Shown here: piece after piece, positions 21,702 to 34,707 of the stretch
How positions within the stretch are numbered: the first letter of the stretch is position 1
Layout: each line of letters opens with the position of its first letter
Assembly: GCA_027483945.1 (NCBI GenBank)
Contig: JAIXTM010000003.1
Coordinates: forward strand, 237,171-301,170
DNA from: Hyphomicrobiales bacterium
Lineage (GTDB): Bacteria; Pseudomonadota; Alphaproteobacteria; Rhizobiales; Beijerinckiaceae
Length of the DNA: 64,000 nt
Reading direction: 5' to 3'
The notes under the pieces: generated by a model
The model's input: only the letters and a program-made list of their open reading frames with translations
Told to the model about the DNA's origin: nothing
Databases searched by the model: none
Translations under genes and position numbers: made by a program

Positions 21702-22579
21702 CCGTGCCCGAGATTCCGCCGGAGACGCCGCGCAGCCTCGCCCGCTTCGCCATGCGCCAAGCGCTCGCCGAGGCGGGGATCGACAGCGCCGATCTCGACG
21801 CGCGCGTGCTGTTGACCGAGGCGCTCGGCGTGTCGGCCATGACGCTCGTCACGGAAGCGACGGCCCCGCTCACCGCCGCGGAGGCCCGACGCGCCACGAC
21901 ATTCCTCGCCCGGCGACTCTCCGGCGAGCCGGTCGCGCGCATACTGGGTTCCCGCGAGTTCTGGGGCCTGCCTTTCCGCCTGGGCCCCGGCACGCTCGTC
22001 CCGCGGCCGGACAGCGAGACCCTGGTCTCCAGCGTGCTCGCGGCGATCGGCGACGACGCCTCGCGGGCCGCCCCGCTCTCCGTCCTCGACCTTGGCACCG
22101 GCAGCGGCTGCCTGCTGGTGGCGCTGCTGTCGGAATTGCCGAATGCCATCGGATGCGGCGTCGATCGTGCCGCCGATGCCCTCGCGGTCGCGCGCTTCAA
22201 CGCCCGTGTGAACGCGGTCGGCGATCGGGCGCAGTTCGTCGAGGGGCACTGGACGGACGGGCTCACGGGCCCGTTCGACATTGTCGTTTCCAATCCGCCC
22301 TATATCGAGAGCGCTGCGATTGCCGGCCTCGCGCCGGAGGTGCGCGAGCACGACCCGCTTCTGGCGCTCGACGGCGGGCCGGACGGGCTCGACGCCTACC
22401 GCGCCATTATCGCGGAGCTGCCGCGCATCCTCAAAACCGGCGGCCTCGTTGCCTTCGAGATCGGCGCGTCGCAGGGGACGGCGGTGACGGCGCTTCTGGA
22501 AACCGCCGGTTTTCGGGCCGGACCGGCAGTGCGGGACCTTGGAGGCCACGAGCGCGTTATCCTCGCGCGGCACCGGTGA
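21698..22579 (+). CDS. prmC: Release factor glutamine methyltransferase
   Basis: Methylates the glutamine of the GGQ motif in release factors using SAM. It is 293 residues. The SAM loop [15 protein letters not shown] and the catalytic NPPY (199-202, in [10 protein letters not shown]) are both present, and the N-terminal helical domain ends in SREFWGLPF. Translation begins at a GTG (21698) overlapping the prfA stop by 4 nt. The end is followed by a 460-nt non-coding stretch. Confidence 0.95.
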   Translation: MTVPEIPPETPRSLARFAMRQALAEAGIDSADLDARVLLTEALGVSAMTLVTEATAPLTAAEARRATTFLARRLSGEPVARILGSREFWGLPFRLGPGTLVPRPDSETLVSSVLAAIGDDASRAAPLSVLDLGTGSGCLLVALLSELPNAIGCGVDRAADALAVARFNARVNAVGDRAQFVEGHWTDGLTGPFDIVVSNPPYIESAAIAGLAPEVREHDPLLALDGGPDGLDAYRAIIAELPRILKTGGLVAFEIGASQGTAVTALLETAGFRAGPAVRDLGGHERVILARHR

Positions 22580-23039
22580 CAGGCGGGCACCCTGCGACAC
22601 CGCCGCATTGACGATATCCGCGCAAAAACTGGAAAAATGCTTGGCGCACCCGACATGAGCCGCTAATGTCGGGCTCGGAATCGGATCAGAGAGAGCGGCT
22701 TCGGCCGCGCGGCGTCCCGGTTATGGGGCTTTCCGGCAGGGCGCTGATGATCCGCTGAACCACCCAAATGGCCGCGCGTCAGGCTTGATCCAGCTTCGGA
22801 TCGCCGGGTTTGCGGCAGTGACGTGGGCACCGTCCGTAAGGGGCGGTCCTGGGGAAGAGGACGACGGGTCCCTGATCGCAACGCGACCCTCGACATCATT
22901 TCGCGCCTGCACAGTCAGCGCGATGTCCGCCGGCGGCCTGACAAGAGGCGCTGACAGCGGCCCGGCGTGGGACGGCCATGAGCCCGCCCGCGCGGTTCGA
23001 CCGGCATTGTCTCGCAGCAGAAGGTCTTGAAGACTGAAG
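22580..23039 (+). other. Non-coding gap of 460 nt between prmC and the DUF4167 gene
   Basis: I see no convincing gene here; a frame at 22785-23030 has no family-like features. It holds an AT-richer patch (22618-22640), a perfect 8-bp hairpin (22649-22656 with 22666-22673, 9-nt loop) and a small hairpin with a TTCG tetraloop (22695-22708). Neither has a T tract. The remainder probably contains the promoter and a long leader of the downstream gene; a small RNA is possible. Confidence 0.5.
22649..22673 (+). other. Perfect hairpin after prmC
   Basis: CCCGACAT and ATGTCGGG pair over 8 bp with a 9-nt loop, 70 nt after the prmC stop. With the nearby TTCG-capped stem it could end the prfA-prmC transcript, or it could be an operator for the next gene. 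The lack of a T tract leaves this open. Confidence 0.4.
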
Positions 23040-23945
23040 ATGAGACCCAACCACCAGAACAACCGGCGCATGCGGGGTCGTAACAACAACCGCAAGGGCC
23101 CGAATCCGCTGACGCGCTCCTACGAGTCGAACGGCCCGGACGTGAAGGTCCGGGGCACGGCGCAGCACGTGGCGGAGAAGTACATCCAGCTCGCCCGCGA
23201 CGCGCAGTCCTCCGGCGACCCGGTGATGGCGGAGAACTATCTCCAGCACGCCGAGCATTATTACCGGCTGATCGCGGCCGCCCTCGCGGCGCAGCAGCCG
23301 CAGGGCCAGCCCCGTCCCTTCGACGAGGCGGGGAACGATGCCGATGACGGGGATGACGGCGAGGAGGAGAACGACCGTTTCGCCTTCAACCCGCCGCCGC
23401 AGCAGAACCAGCAGAACCAGAACCGGCCGCACCAGCCGCAGAACCAGGGCCAGCCCGCCTTCGGCGACGACCAGCCCGGCACCGGCCCGCAACCCTTCCT
23501 CGGCGAGGGCGAGGGCGGCAACCGGGAGCAGCGCTTCGGCGACCGCGGCCCGCGCCGCGACCGGTTCAACGACCGGCCGCGCTTCAATGGCGACCGGAAC
23601 GACCGCGGCGACCGCCGCGAGCGCTTCCAGCGCGACGACCGTCCGCAGCAGGCGGAAGGCGGCGAGCGCCCCGAAGGCGAGCGCCAGGATCGTGGCGAGC
23701 GCCAGGATCGCGGCGAGCGTTTCGGCCGTCGCGACCGGTTCCCGCCGCGCGGCCCGCGCCCCGAGGCGGCCGAGGCCGACCAGGGCCTTCCGGCCTTCCT
23801 GACCAACCCGGTCCGCGCCGCGCAGGCGGAGGCTCCGGCCGCACCGGTCACTGCGACCGAGCCGGTCGTGTCGGACGAGACGCCGGCCCCGCGCCGCCGC
23901 GGCCGCCCGCGCAAGGTTGTCGAGGACACGCCGGCCGCCGAGTGA
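23040..23945 (+). CDS. DUF4167 domain protein, basic low-complexity
   Basis: A 301-residue protein with a conserved N-terminal DUF4167 domain (about residues 1-80: asparagine- and arginine-rich start, RSYESNGPDVKVRGTAQH, and ENYLQHAEHYYR). The rest is disordered: a glutamine/asparagine tract near 120-135, then many Arg-Asp-Arg and Gly-Glu-Arg units, and a C-terminal AT-hook-like RRRGRPRK. The family is typical of alphaproteobacteria and of unknown function. Composition and charge suggest nucleic-acid binding, which is inference. An 18-nt unit (encoding ERQDRG) is tandemly repeated at 23679-23714. A strong terminator follows the gene. Confidence 0.87.
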   Translation: MRPNHQNNRRMRGRNNNRKGPNPLTRSYESNGPDVKVRGTAQHVAEKYIQLARDAQSSGDPVMAENYLQHAEHYYRLIAAALAAQQPQGQPRPFDEAGNDADDGDDGEEENDRFAFNPPPQQNQQNQNRPHQPQNQGQPAFGDDQPGTGPQPFLGEGEGGNREQRFGDRGPRRDRFNDRPRFNGDRNDRGDRRERFQRDDRPQQAEGGERPEGERQDRGERQDRGERFGRRDRFPPRGPRPEAAEADQGLPAFLTNPVRAAQAEAPAAPVTATEPVVSDETPAPRRRGRPRKVVEDTPAAE

Positions 23946-23971
23946 GGCGACCGGCACGATGGTGAATCGGA

Positions 23972-24000
23972 CGGGAGGGCTTTCGCCCTCCCGTTTTCGT
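23972..24000 (+). terminator. Intrinsic terminator after the DUF4167 gene
   Basis: A perfect 9-bp stem (23972-23980 with 23985-23993) and a 4-nt loop lead into TTTTCGT. It lies 26 nt after the stop codon and before the convergent MOSC gene. Confidence 0.85.
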
Positions 24001-24024
24001 TTCCGGACGTGGCTGTCGCTCGCC

Positions 24025-24819
24025 TCAGGCCTCCGCCTCGTGCGGCGGGTCGCCCACATGGACCTCCGCGCCCTCGCCCAGGAGGCCGCCGCGACGGATC
24101 TTCAGATAGACGCCGCAATCCACGTGGCCGAGGCTGCGCAGCATCGCCTTCGGGATGTCCATGTCCCGCTGGCCGGTCGCCGGGTCCACATTGGTCGCGG
24201 CGCATCGGTCGATGGGCTTCTCCACGGAGAGCCGGATGCCGGACGCGGTGGTCAGCGTCTCGCCGACGAGGCGGAACTCCTCCCAGGGCTCCAGCCCATC
24301 GACATAGATGTTGCCGCGAAAGCGGAGCGGATCGATCGGCGCGCCGACGATGTCCTCCAGCGCGCGCACGCTAGCGAGGTTGATAAGCGAGACGAAGCCC
24401 GACCGGCTGTCGGTGAAGCGGAAGCCTTCCGGCGCAGCCAGAACCTTGGGCGCACCACGCAGCTCGTAGCGCATGAAGGCGACGAAGAAGGCCTCGATGG
24501 CCTCCCGCCCCCGCGCCGTCGTAAGGTCCCCGCGGGCGCCCGGCCGGCCGCCATGCTCGATGACGAGTTCGCCCGTCGCGTCGTCGTAACGGGTGTGCAG
24601 CTGCGCCAGCCGCTCGTTGCGCATCAGCATCAGGAACTTGATCTTGGGCTGGTGCTCCGGCGCCGCCGGATCGAAGCCCGACGGGCCGTTCTCGATGGCG
24701 AAGAGCCGATCGCCGGGGAAATAGGCGCCCGCCTCCAGGAAGACCCGCGCCAGTTTCTCGGGCGAGAGCCCCTTGACCGGGTAGCGGTGAAGCGACGCGA
24801 CGCGCATCGTCTGGACCAT
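24025..24819 (-). CDS. MOSC domain-containing protein
   Basis: A 264-residue protein with an N-terminal MOSC beta-barrel (VASLHRYPVKGLSPE near 7-21) and a C-terminal MOSC domain with RFRGNIYVDG and a DRCAATNVDP segment. The cysteine in the latter is the expected sulfur or molybdenum-cofactor contact. Relatives include mARC-type molybdenum enzymes and YcbX, which reduce N-hydroxylated compounds; this protein lacks the ferredoxin domain of YcbX. The function here is unproven. I used the ATG at 24819 with GAGATAGG upstream; an ATG at 24807 is an alternative. Confidence 0.85.
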   Translation of the reverse strand: MVQTMRVASLHRYPVKGLSPEKLARVFLEAGAYFPGDRLFAIENGPSGFDPAAPEHQPKIKFLMLMRNERLAQLHTRYDDATGELVIEHGGRPGARGDLTTARGREAIEAFFVAFMRYELRGAPKVLAAPEGFRFTDSRSGFVSLINLASVRALEDIVGAPIDPLRFRGNIYVDGLEPWEEFRLVGETLTTASGIRLSVEKPIDRCAATNVDPATGQRDMDIPKAMLRSLGHVDCGVYLKIRRGGLLGEGAEVHVGDPPHEAEA

Positions 24820-24878
24820 GGCCTATCTCGGCGAGTCGCCTGATTTCCGTCAAGGCGCGCGATCGGGCGCCGGCGCCC

Positions 24879-24911
24879 CTTGGCGTTGCGGGGTTGCAAC
24901 ACCTACATGGG
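24879..24911 (+). promoter_or_regulatory. Possible heat-shock (RpoH) promoter of clpB
   Basis: CTTG at 24879-24882 and CCTACATGGG at 24902-24911 resemble the alphaproteobacterial RpoH pattern, in which CTTG is followed by CYTAT-like bases. The spacing is 19 nt, one longer than usual, and one -10 base differs. The site lies about 90 nt before the clpB ATG. clpB is a standard RpoH target, which makes the match more credible. Confidence 0.3.
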
Positions 24912-24999
24912 AGTCACGAGGCGGCGCCCGACCGGGGCCGCCCGCATGACAGGAGCGCGGACCGGGCTTCGGACGGGGCGCGCGGCCAGGAGATCGGGA

Positions 25000-27615
<2,616 letters not shown>

Positions 27616-27630
27616 GACCAGGAACCGATC

Positions 27631-27658
27631 CCCCCGGCCGCCTGTCGGAGGCCGGGGG
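27631..27658. terminator. Strong GC hairpin between convergent clpB and lytic transglycosylase genes
   Basis: A perfect 9-bp GC-only stem (27631-27639 with 27650-27658) around a 10-nt loop, 15 nt after the clpB stop and just before the stop of the minus-strand gene. No T tract follows on either side, so termination may depend on other factors or serve both directions weakly. Confidence 0.5.
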
Positions 27659-27666
27659 ATGGACTG

Positions 27667-28293
27667 TCAGTTGGACGCGACGATGGTGCGGACCTTGCCG
27701 CAATAGACGCGGTTGGCCGCGCTCATGCCCTTGGCACCGTGGCCGCTCTGGTAGCGCATGACCGTGCCGCACGTATCGCCGCCGGCCAGCCGGTAGGCCT
27801 GGGCGAGATATTTGATCCCGTAGCGCAGGTTCGTGTCCGGATCGAACAGGCCGGCGACCGAGCCGCCATAGCCGATGCCCCGCGCGGTCCGGTGGCTGAT
27901 CTGGGACAGGCCGATATAGGACCCGTTCCGGGCCTGCGGATTGTAGCGGCTCTCCACGCGGATCACCGCGTCCGCGAGCGAGACCGGGATGCCCTGCTCC
28001 TTGGCATGCCGGGCGATCAGCGACCGGATGGTCTCGGACGGCGCGCCGCGCAGCGCCGTCGTCGCCCGCGTCTTCGTCTCAGGCTTGATCGCCTCGGCGC
28101 TTTCGCCCGGCTTCACGGGGCTAGGGGTGACGGGAGGCTGCGCCGCGCCGGAGGGCGACTCAGGCAGCAGAGCACCGACCTGTTGGGGGAAACGCCCGGG
28201 ATCGTTCTCGGCCCGGGCAGCGGAAACCATGGCTCCATGTGCGCCGGCGCACGCAACGATTGCCAGCGACACGGTCCAACGGGAATGCGCCAT
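27667..28293 (-). CDS. Secreted lytic transglycosylase (SLT domain)
   Basis: A 208-residue periplasmic murein-cleaving enzyme. Residues 1 to about 28 are a signal peptide ending in AARA. A proline-rich linker follows to about 85, then an SLT domain with catalytic Glu114 in VIRVESRYNP, the GLSQIS motif and a YGIKYLAQAYR helix. Two cysteines near the end (GDTCGTV and RVYCGKV) could form a disulfide. I chose the ATG at 28293, with GGAG 7 nt upstream; the frame opens at 28347. It shares a 370-nt divergent region with a lipoprotein gene. Confidence 0.86.
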   Translation of the reverse strand: MAHSRWTVSLAIVACAGAHGAMVSAARAENDPGRFPQQVGALLPESPSGAAQPPVTPSPVKPGESAEAIKPETKTRATTALRGAPSETIRSLIARHAKEQGIPVSLADAVIRVESRYNPQARNGSYIGLSQISHRTARGIGYGGSVAGLFDPDTNLRYGIKYLAQAYRLAGGDTCGTVMRYQSGHGAKGMSAANRVYCGKVRTIVASN

Positions 28294-28663
28294 CAAGTAT
28301 CTCCATGGGAGGTTCATCGGATCGACGACGCGTATGGGCCGCCGCAATGGGGCGACAATGCGTTCACTTTCTGATGAATCGAGGCAAAGCCCGCCTGTGG
28401 CGCAAGTACATCAGCAGAACGACGCTGAGGCGCGCCAACTATTGCCTTACGATAACAGAAACTTGGCTGACCTTAAGCGGAGCGGCATAAGCTCGATTTT
28501 CGAGCTACGATCAGAAGGCCGACGGGCGCTCTTTCAATATCGACGTCGCCAAATTGCCACAACGAAGCGGCAGCTTGCGCGGGAACCAAACCGGCGACAT
28601 CACGTTCATCGTCTGATTAAGCGAAGGCCGCACCGCGGCCGGATTCCAGGGAAGGGTACCCAC
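28294..28663. other. Divergent regulatory region of 370 nt, AT-richer than its surroundings
   Basis: I see no credible gene. The stretch from about 28370 to 28640 is clearly AT-richer than the rest of the window. It contains a 17-nt palindrome, AGCTCGATTTTCGAGCT (28490-28506), and an EcfG-type promoter (28582-28606) aimed at the lipoprotein gene. The promoter of the lytic transglycosylase gene should lie in the left part, but I cannot place it. Confidence 0.6.
28582..28606 (+). promoter_or_regulatory. EcfG (general stress response) type promoter
   Basis: GGAAC (28582-28586), exactly 16 nt, then CGTT (28603-28606): a full match to the known alphaproteobacterial EcfG consensus. It lies about 60 nt before the ATG of the glycine-zipper lipoprotein, on the same strand. 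Confidence 0.75.
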
Positions 28664-28918
28664 ATGAAGAAGATTCTGGCGGCTTCGGCCATCGCTCTCA
28701 CCGTCGCGGCGTGCAACACGCCGGGCGAACGCGCCGCGGGCGGCGCCCTCATCGGCGGCGCCACCGGCGCGGCCATCGGCGGCCTGGCCACCGGTCGCGC
28801 CGGCGGCGCGGTCGCCGGCGGCCTGATCGGCGCCGCGGGCGGCGCGATCATCGGCGCCGGCACGGCTCCGCAGTGCCGTGAGTACATCTATCGCGGCCGC
28901 CGCTACCAGGAATGCTGA
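28664..28918 (+). CDS. Small glycine-zipper lipoprotein
   Basis: An 84-residue outer-surface or periplasmic lipoprotein. The signal peptide ends in the lipobox TVAAC with the acylated Cys17. Residues about 26-67 are a glycine-zipper region (repeated GGAxxG-like spacing such as GGALIGGATGAAIGG), which may insert in membrane. The tail CREYIYRGRRYQEC has two cysteines. Small proteins of this type are often stress-induced, in line with the EcfG promoter upstream. AGGGAAGGG precedes the ATG. A terminator closes the gene, making it a single-gene transcript. Confidence 0.85.
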   Translation: MKKILAASAIALTVAACNTPGERAAGGALIGGATGAAIGGLATGRAGGAVAGGLIGAAGGAIIGAGTAPQCREYIYRGRRYQEC

Positions 28919-28965
28919 TTGTCTGACGGCATGGGCTGACGCCCGGGCCATCGGATCGACGAGGA

Positions 28966-28996
28966 AGGGCCCGCGGCTTGCTGCGGGCCTTTTCTT
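28966..28996 (+). terminator. Intrinsic terminator after the glycine-zipper lipoprotein
   Basis: A perfect 7-bp GC stem (28968-28974 with 28983-28989), extended by flanking A-T pairs, leads into TTTTCTT. It separates the lipoprotein from the downstream amidase. Confidence 0.8.
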
Positions 28997-29028
28997 GTGC
29001 GCGCCGCTGTGGAAAGAGCGAACGCAGC

Positions 29029-29784
29029 ATGTCCAGCCTCGTCCCCGACAGCCCGCTCGCCGCCAAGGTCTTCCCCTCGCCCAATCACGGCGAACGCAAG
29101 GACGGCCGGCGGCCGGACATGCTGATCCTGCACTATACGGGCATGGCGGAGGCCGGCGAGGCGCTCCAGCGCCTCTGCAACCCCGCCGCCGAGGTCTCGG
29201 CGCATTACTTCGTCTTCGAGAACGGGCACGTCCTCCAGCTCGTGCCCGAAAGCCGCCGCGCCTGGCATGCCGGCGCCGGGGCCTGGGCGGAGGAGACGGA
29301 CATCAATTCCTGCTCGATCGGCATCGAGATCGCCAATGCCGGCCATATGGGCGGGCTGCCGGCCTATCCGGAGGCGCAGGTCGAGGCTGTCACCCGCCTT
29401 GCGGCCGACATCGTGCACCGCTGGTCCATCGCGCCCGCGCGCGTCCTCGGCCATTCGGACGTCGCGCCGACCCGCAAGGAGGATCCCGGCGAGCTGTTTC
29501 CCTGGGAGCGCCTTGCCGTCGCCGGCATCGGCCACTGGGTGAAGCCGGCACCGATCGCGGGTGGCCGCTTCTTCGCGCAGGGCGACCAGGGACCGCCGGT
29601 GGAGGCCTACCAGGCCATGCTGGCGATGTATGGCTATGTGCTCGATGTCAGCGGGACCTTCACGCCGGAGACGGCCGCCGTGACCCGCGCCTTCCAGCGC
29701 CATTTCCGCCCCGAGCGCGTGGACGGCGTGGCGGACGCGTCCACGATCACGACGCTGCGGGACCTGATCGCCTCGCGGGACTGA
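29029..29784 (+). CDS. N-acetylmuramoyl-L-alanine amidase (amidase_2 with peptidoglycan-binding domain)
   Basis: A 251-residue zinc amidase that splits the bond between muramic acid and the stem peptide. The amidase_2 domain fills residues about 25-175, with zinc histidine His35 in LILHYTGM and a second metal site in GHSDVAPTRKEDPG. A C-terminal peptidoglycan-binding helical domain follows (about 185-250). I see no signal peptide from the ATG at 29029, so it resembles AmiD-type recycling enzymes, though AmiD itself is a lipoprotein. The frame opens at 28978 within the terminator, so the later ATG is used. Confidence 0.87.
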   Translation: MSSLVPDSPLAAKVFPSPNHGERKDGRRPDMLILHYTGMAEAGEALQRLCNPAAEVSAHYFVFENGHVLQLVPESRRAWHAGAGAWAEETDINSCSIGIEIANAGHMGGLPAYPEAQVEAVTRLAADIVHRWSIAPARVLGHSDVAPTRKEDPGELFPWERLAVAGIGHWVKPAPIAGGRFFAQGDQGPPVEAYQAMLAMYGYVLDVSGTFTPETAAVTRAFQRHFRPERVDGVADASTITTLRDLIASRD

Positions 29785-29892
29785 CCATACGCAACCTGTC
29801 CGTTCCATGACCAAGATGTAACTCGCGCTGGACCTGGTTTTGCGCGATGAATCACGGCGGCGCCGCATCTCCGGCGCCAGTCCGGGGATTTC

Positions 29893-31587
29893 GTGTTGGC
29901 CAGGCATACGCTTATCGGTGTCGGTTTCGCGGGCCTGCTCGTGGCGGCAGGCGCCTGGTGGCTGGCGGGCGCCGGCGGCTCGCGATCCAACGAGCCGGCC
30001 TATCGGACCGCCGCCATCGACGCGGGGCGGATCGTCGCCAGCGTGCGGGCCACCGGCACGATGAACCCGGTGACGACCGTTCTCGTCGGCTCGCAGCTCT
30101 CCGGCCAGATCATCGAGATCAACGCCGATTTCAACTCGCCGGTGAAGGCGGGCCAGGTCATCGCCAAGCTCTTCTCCGAGCAGATCCGCTCGCGCCGCGA
30201 CGCGGCCGCCGCAGACCTCGCGCAGGGACGCGCCGATCTTGCACAGCGCCGCGCCCAGCTCGACCGCGTGCGCGCGACGCGCCAGAAGGCGGAAGCGACT
30301 TTGCGCGACCAGCAGGCGGTAGGCGAGCGCATCGCCGCCCAGCTCGCCGAGGCGCGCCGCAACAACGAGCGGCAGAAGGAGCTGACCTCCCGCGGCGTCG
30401 GCTCCGCGACCGCGCTGGAGGCCTCCACCACCCAGCTCGAGGTGCAGACCGCGACGCTCGCCTCGAACCAGGCGCAGGTCGCGGCGGCGCGGGCCGAACT
30501 CGTCGGCCTCGACGCCGACATCGCCCTTGCCCAGGCGCAGGTGCAGGCCGCCGAGGCGGTCATCCTCGCCCGCGAGGCCAAGCTCAAGGACATCGAGATC
30601 GACCTCGGCCGCACCGACATCCGCTCGCCGGTCGACGGCGTCGTAGTGCAGAAGCAGATCGAGCTCGGCCAGACGGTCGCGGCCTCGCTCAATGCGCCGA
30701 CGCTCTTCACCATCGCGCAGGACCTGTCCGAGATCGACATCTACGCCAATGTCGACGAGACCGATGTCGGCCGCATCCGCGAAGGCCAGCCGGTCTCCTT
30801 CACCGTCAACGCCTATCCCGAGCGGGTCTATCGCGGCCGGGTCAAGATGGTGCGGCTCGCCGCCCAGACGGTGCAGAACGTCGTCACCTACACCGCCATC
30901 GTCTCGGTGCAGAACCGCGACATGACGCTCTTGCCGGGCATGACCGCCAACCTCCAGATCCTCACCGAGGAACGCGGCGAAGCTGTTCGCATTCCGAACG
31001 CAGCCTTGCGCTTCCGCCCGTCGGGCGCCTCGGCGCCGGCGCAGGACCCCGGCCAGGGGATGCAGGCGGGCGCCGGCCCCGCCGCCATGCTGGACGGCCT
31101 TCAGGAACGGATCGGGGCCGAAGTGAAGCCGACAGCCGAGCAGCAGGCGACCATCGCCGCGATCATCGACAGGCGCAGGGATGCCCTCGCCTCGCGGCGG
31201 CAGGGCCGTCAGAACGTTGAGCCGGCAACCGGCCCGCGCGGAGGCGGCGATCCGCAGGCCCGGCAGGCGGCGCAGGCGGAAGCCCGCCAGCGCCTCGTCG
31301 CCGAAATCGGCGCGGCGCTCGATCCGGAGCGGCGCAAGCGCTTCGAGGCGATGGTTGCAGGCGGCGGAACCTCCCGCCGCGGTGTTTCCGGCCGCGTCTA
31401 TGTGCTCGACGGCGCGGGCCAGCCCCAGCCGGTCGACGTGCGCGTCGGCGTCACCGACGGCGCCTATACCGAGCTCGTCTCCGGCGACCTGAAGCCCGGG
31501 GCGCAGGTCGTCGTCGGCGGTGGGCCGAGGGCGACGGCCGCTGCGCCGGCCGGTCCGCGCGGACCGCGCGGCCCCAGGCTGTTCTGA
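29893..31587 (+). CDS. MacA-like periplasmic adaptor (membrane fusion protein) with an extra helical insertion
   Basis: Adaptor linking an inner-membrane MacB-type ABC pump to an outer-membrane channel. It is 564 residues, well above the 370-400 usual for MacA. An N-terminal anchor helix (8-28) is followed by lipoyl, long coiled-coil hairpin (about 95-225) and beta-barrel domains. Residues about 400-496 form an arginine- and glutamine-rich insertion with [12 protein letters not shown], much like the LTxxQ motif of Spy/CpxP proteins. The last 70 residues return to the adaptor fold and end in a proline/glycine/arginine tail. The GTG at 29893 has GGGGA upstream. The ATPase gene starts 2 nt after the stop. 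Confidence 0.88.
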   Translation: MLARHTLIGVGFAGLLVAAGAWWLAGAGGSRSNEPAYRTAAIDAGRIVASVRATGTMNPVTTVLVGSQLSGQIIEINADFNSPVKAGQVIAKLFSEQIRSRRDAAAADLAQGRADLAQRRAQLDRVRATRQKAEATLRDQQAVGERIAAQLAEARRNNERQKELTSRGVGSATALEASTTQLEVQTATLASNQAQVAAARAELVGLDADIALAQAQVQAAEAVILAREAKLKDIEIDLGRTDIRSPVDGVVVQKQIELGQTVAASLNAPTLFTIAQDLSEIDIYANVDETDVGRIREGQPVSFTVNAYPERVYRGRVKMVRLAAQTVQNVVTYTAIVSVQNRDMTLLPGMTANLQILTEERGEAVRIPNAALRFRPSGASAPAQDPGQGMQAGAGPAAMLDGLQERIGAEVKPTAEQQATIAAIIDRRRDALASRRQGRQNVEPATGPRGGGDPQARQAAQAEARQRLVAEIGAALDPERRKRFEAMVAGGGTSRRGVSGRVYVLDGAGQPQPVDVRVGVTDGAYTELVSGDLKPGAQVVVGGGPRATAAAPAGPRGPRGPRLF

Positions 31588-31589
31588 CC

Positions 31590-32320
31590 ATGGCCCTCCT
31601 GGAGGTCCGCAAGCTGACGCGGGTCTACGAGCTCGGCGGCGAGAAGGTCGTGGCGCTCGGCGGCGTGTCGCTGGACATCGAGGCCGGCGATTTCGTCGCC
31701 GTCATGGGCCCGTCCGGCTCGGGCAAGTCCACGCTGATGAACCTGATCGGGTGCCTCGACCGGCCGACCTCCGGCGCCTATCGCCTGGATGGGATCGCGG
31801 TCGAGACGCTGGACGCGGACGGGCTCGCCGCCTTGCGAAACCGCAAGATCGGCTTCGTCTTCCAGCAGTTCAACCTGCTGCCGCGCGCCGATGCGCGCAC
31901 CAATGTCGAACTGCCGATGGTCTATGCCGGCGTGCCGCCGCAGAAGCGGCACGAGAAGGCGGCCGCGGCGCTTGCCCGTGTCGGCCTCGTCGACCGCCAG
32001 GGCCACCGGCCGATGCAATTGTCCGGCGGCCAGCAGCAGCGGGTCGCCATCGCCCGCGCGCTCGTCAATGACCCCTCCATCGTCCTTGCCGACGAGCCGA
32101 CCGGGGCCCTCGACAGTCGCACCGCGCTCGACATCATGGCCCTGTTCCAGGCACTGAACGCGGAGGGCGTGACGATCGTCATCGTCACCCACGACCCGGA
32201 AGTGGCGCGCCACGCCCGCCGCGTCGTGCGCTTCCGCGACGGACATATCGTCGCCGACGAGCGTCAGGAGCCGCTGGATGCCCGCGAGGCCCTGGCCGGA
32301 CTCGACGGAGCGGCGGCGGC

Positions 32321-32324
<4 letters not shown>
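31590..32324 (+). CDS. MacB/LolD-type ABC transporter ATPase
   Basis: A 244-residue ATPase of the MacB/LolD/FtsE group. Walker [10 protein letters not shown] is at 40-48, the Q-loop in [12 protein letters not shown], the signature [15 protein letters not shown] and Walker B with [10 protein letters not shown]. Unlike E. coli MacB, it is separate from the permease. Its stop overlaps the permease start (ATGA), so the pair is coupled. The upstream adaptor marks the complex as an exporter, possibly of peptides, macrolides or lipids; the substrate cannot be told from sequence. Confidence 0.92.
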
Positions 32325-33553
<1,229 letters not shown>

Positions 33554-33568
33554 AACGCGCGCCCGTGC

Positions 33569-34707
33569 CTACCGCCGCGCGATGACGGCCGCAGCGACCA
33601 GGGCGGCGGCGGCCAGCAGCGAGGGCAGCGTGAAGTCGCCCGTCCGGGCGGCGATGAAGCCCGCGACCGCCGGTCCGACCATCTGACCGAGCGCGAAGGA
33701 TGCGGTCATCATCGCGATGGCCTGCCGCTCGCGGCCCGGCGACACGGCGCGCACGGCCACGAGCCCGAGGGCGGTGACGGCGATGAACGTGCCGCCGAGC
33801 AGCGCGGCGCCGACCAGGGCCGCAACGGCGCCGTCGAGGAGGGCGGTGAGCGCGACGCCGACCGCCTCCACCAGGATGGCGGCGACGAAGGCGGCGCGCA
33901 CGCCGATCCGCTGCGCGATGCGGTTCCAGACGACGACCGATGGCGCTCCCGCGAGGCCGACCACGAGCCAGACCGCCGTCTCCAGTGCCGGGCTTCCTTC
34001 GGCGCTGCGCACCATGGCGACGATGAAGGTGGCCGTGACGATGTAGCCGAAGCCGAACAGGCCGTAGGATATGACGAGCGGCCGCGCCGAGGCGGCGGCG
34101 GGCCCCTCCGATTGCGCGGGCGGCGGGGCGGGCGGCGGCTCCCGCCGCGTCAGGACGGCCAGCGGCACGGCGGCGAGGGCCGCGGCGATGGCGCCGAGCA
34201 CCAGCCAGTCCGCCTGCCAGAGCACCGCCGGCCCGGCCGCGACCGTGGCAGCGACCGCCAAGGCAGACAGGGCGATGCCGCAGCCCACACCCGCATAGAC
34301 GATGGCGACGAGCTGGGGCCTGCCGGCGCGGGCCAGCCCGTCGAGCGCGATGCTGGAGGTGAGGACGAGGACGAAGGCGCTGGCGAGGCCGCTCGCCAGT
34401 CGCAGGGCGGCCCAGGCGGCAAAGCCCGTGGCGATGCCCATCGCCGCCGTGGTGACGACGCTGGCGACCAGCGCGCCGGCCAGCCACAGCGTGCGCGGAC
34501 CGACGACGATCCGGCTCGCGACCAGCAGCGCGCCGGCAAGGTAACCGGCGAAATTGACCGAGGCGAGGAGCCCGGCGGCGTCGATGGAGAGCCCGGCGCC
34601 CGCCACCATATGCGGCAGGACGGGCGTGTAGGCGAAGCGCCCGATCCCCATGGCGGCGGCGAGCGCGAGCGCCCCCGCCAGCGCGAGGAGGACCGGAGAG
34701 CCGGGCT

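Noticed and set aside
22785..23030. 81-codon frame in the gap before the DUF4167 gene
   Set aside because: No ribosome binding site, mixed composition, and it overlaps likely leader structures.
23679..23714. Short tandem repeat as a CRISPR or mobile feature
   Set aside because: Two in-frame 18-nt units inside a low-complexity protein region; no spacers and no flanking mobile genes.
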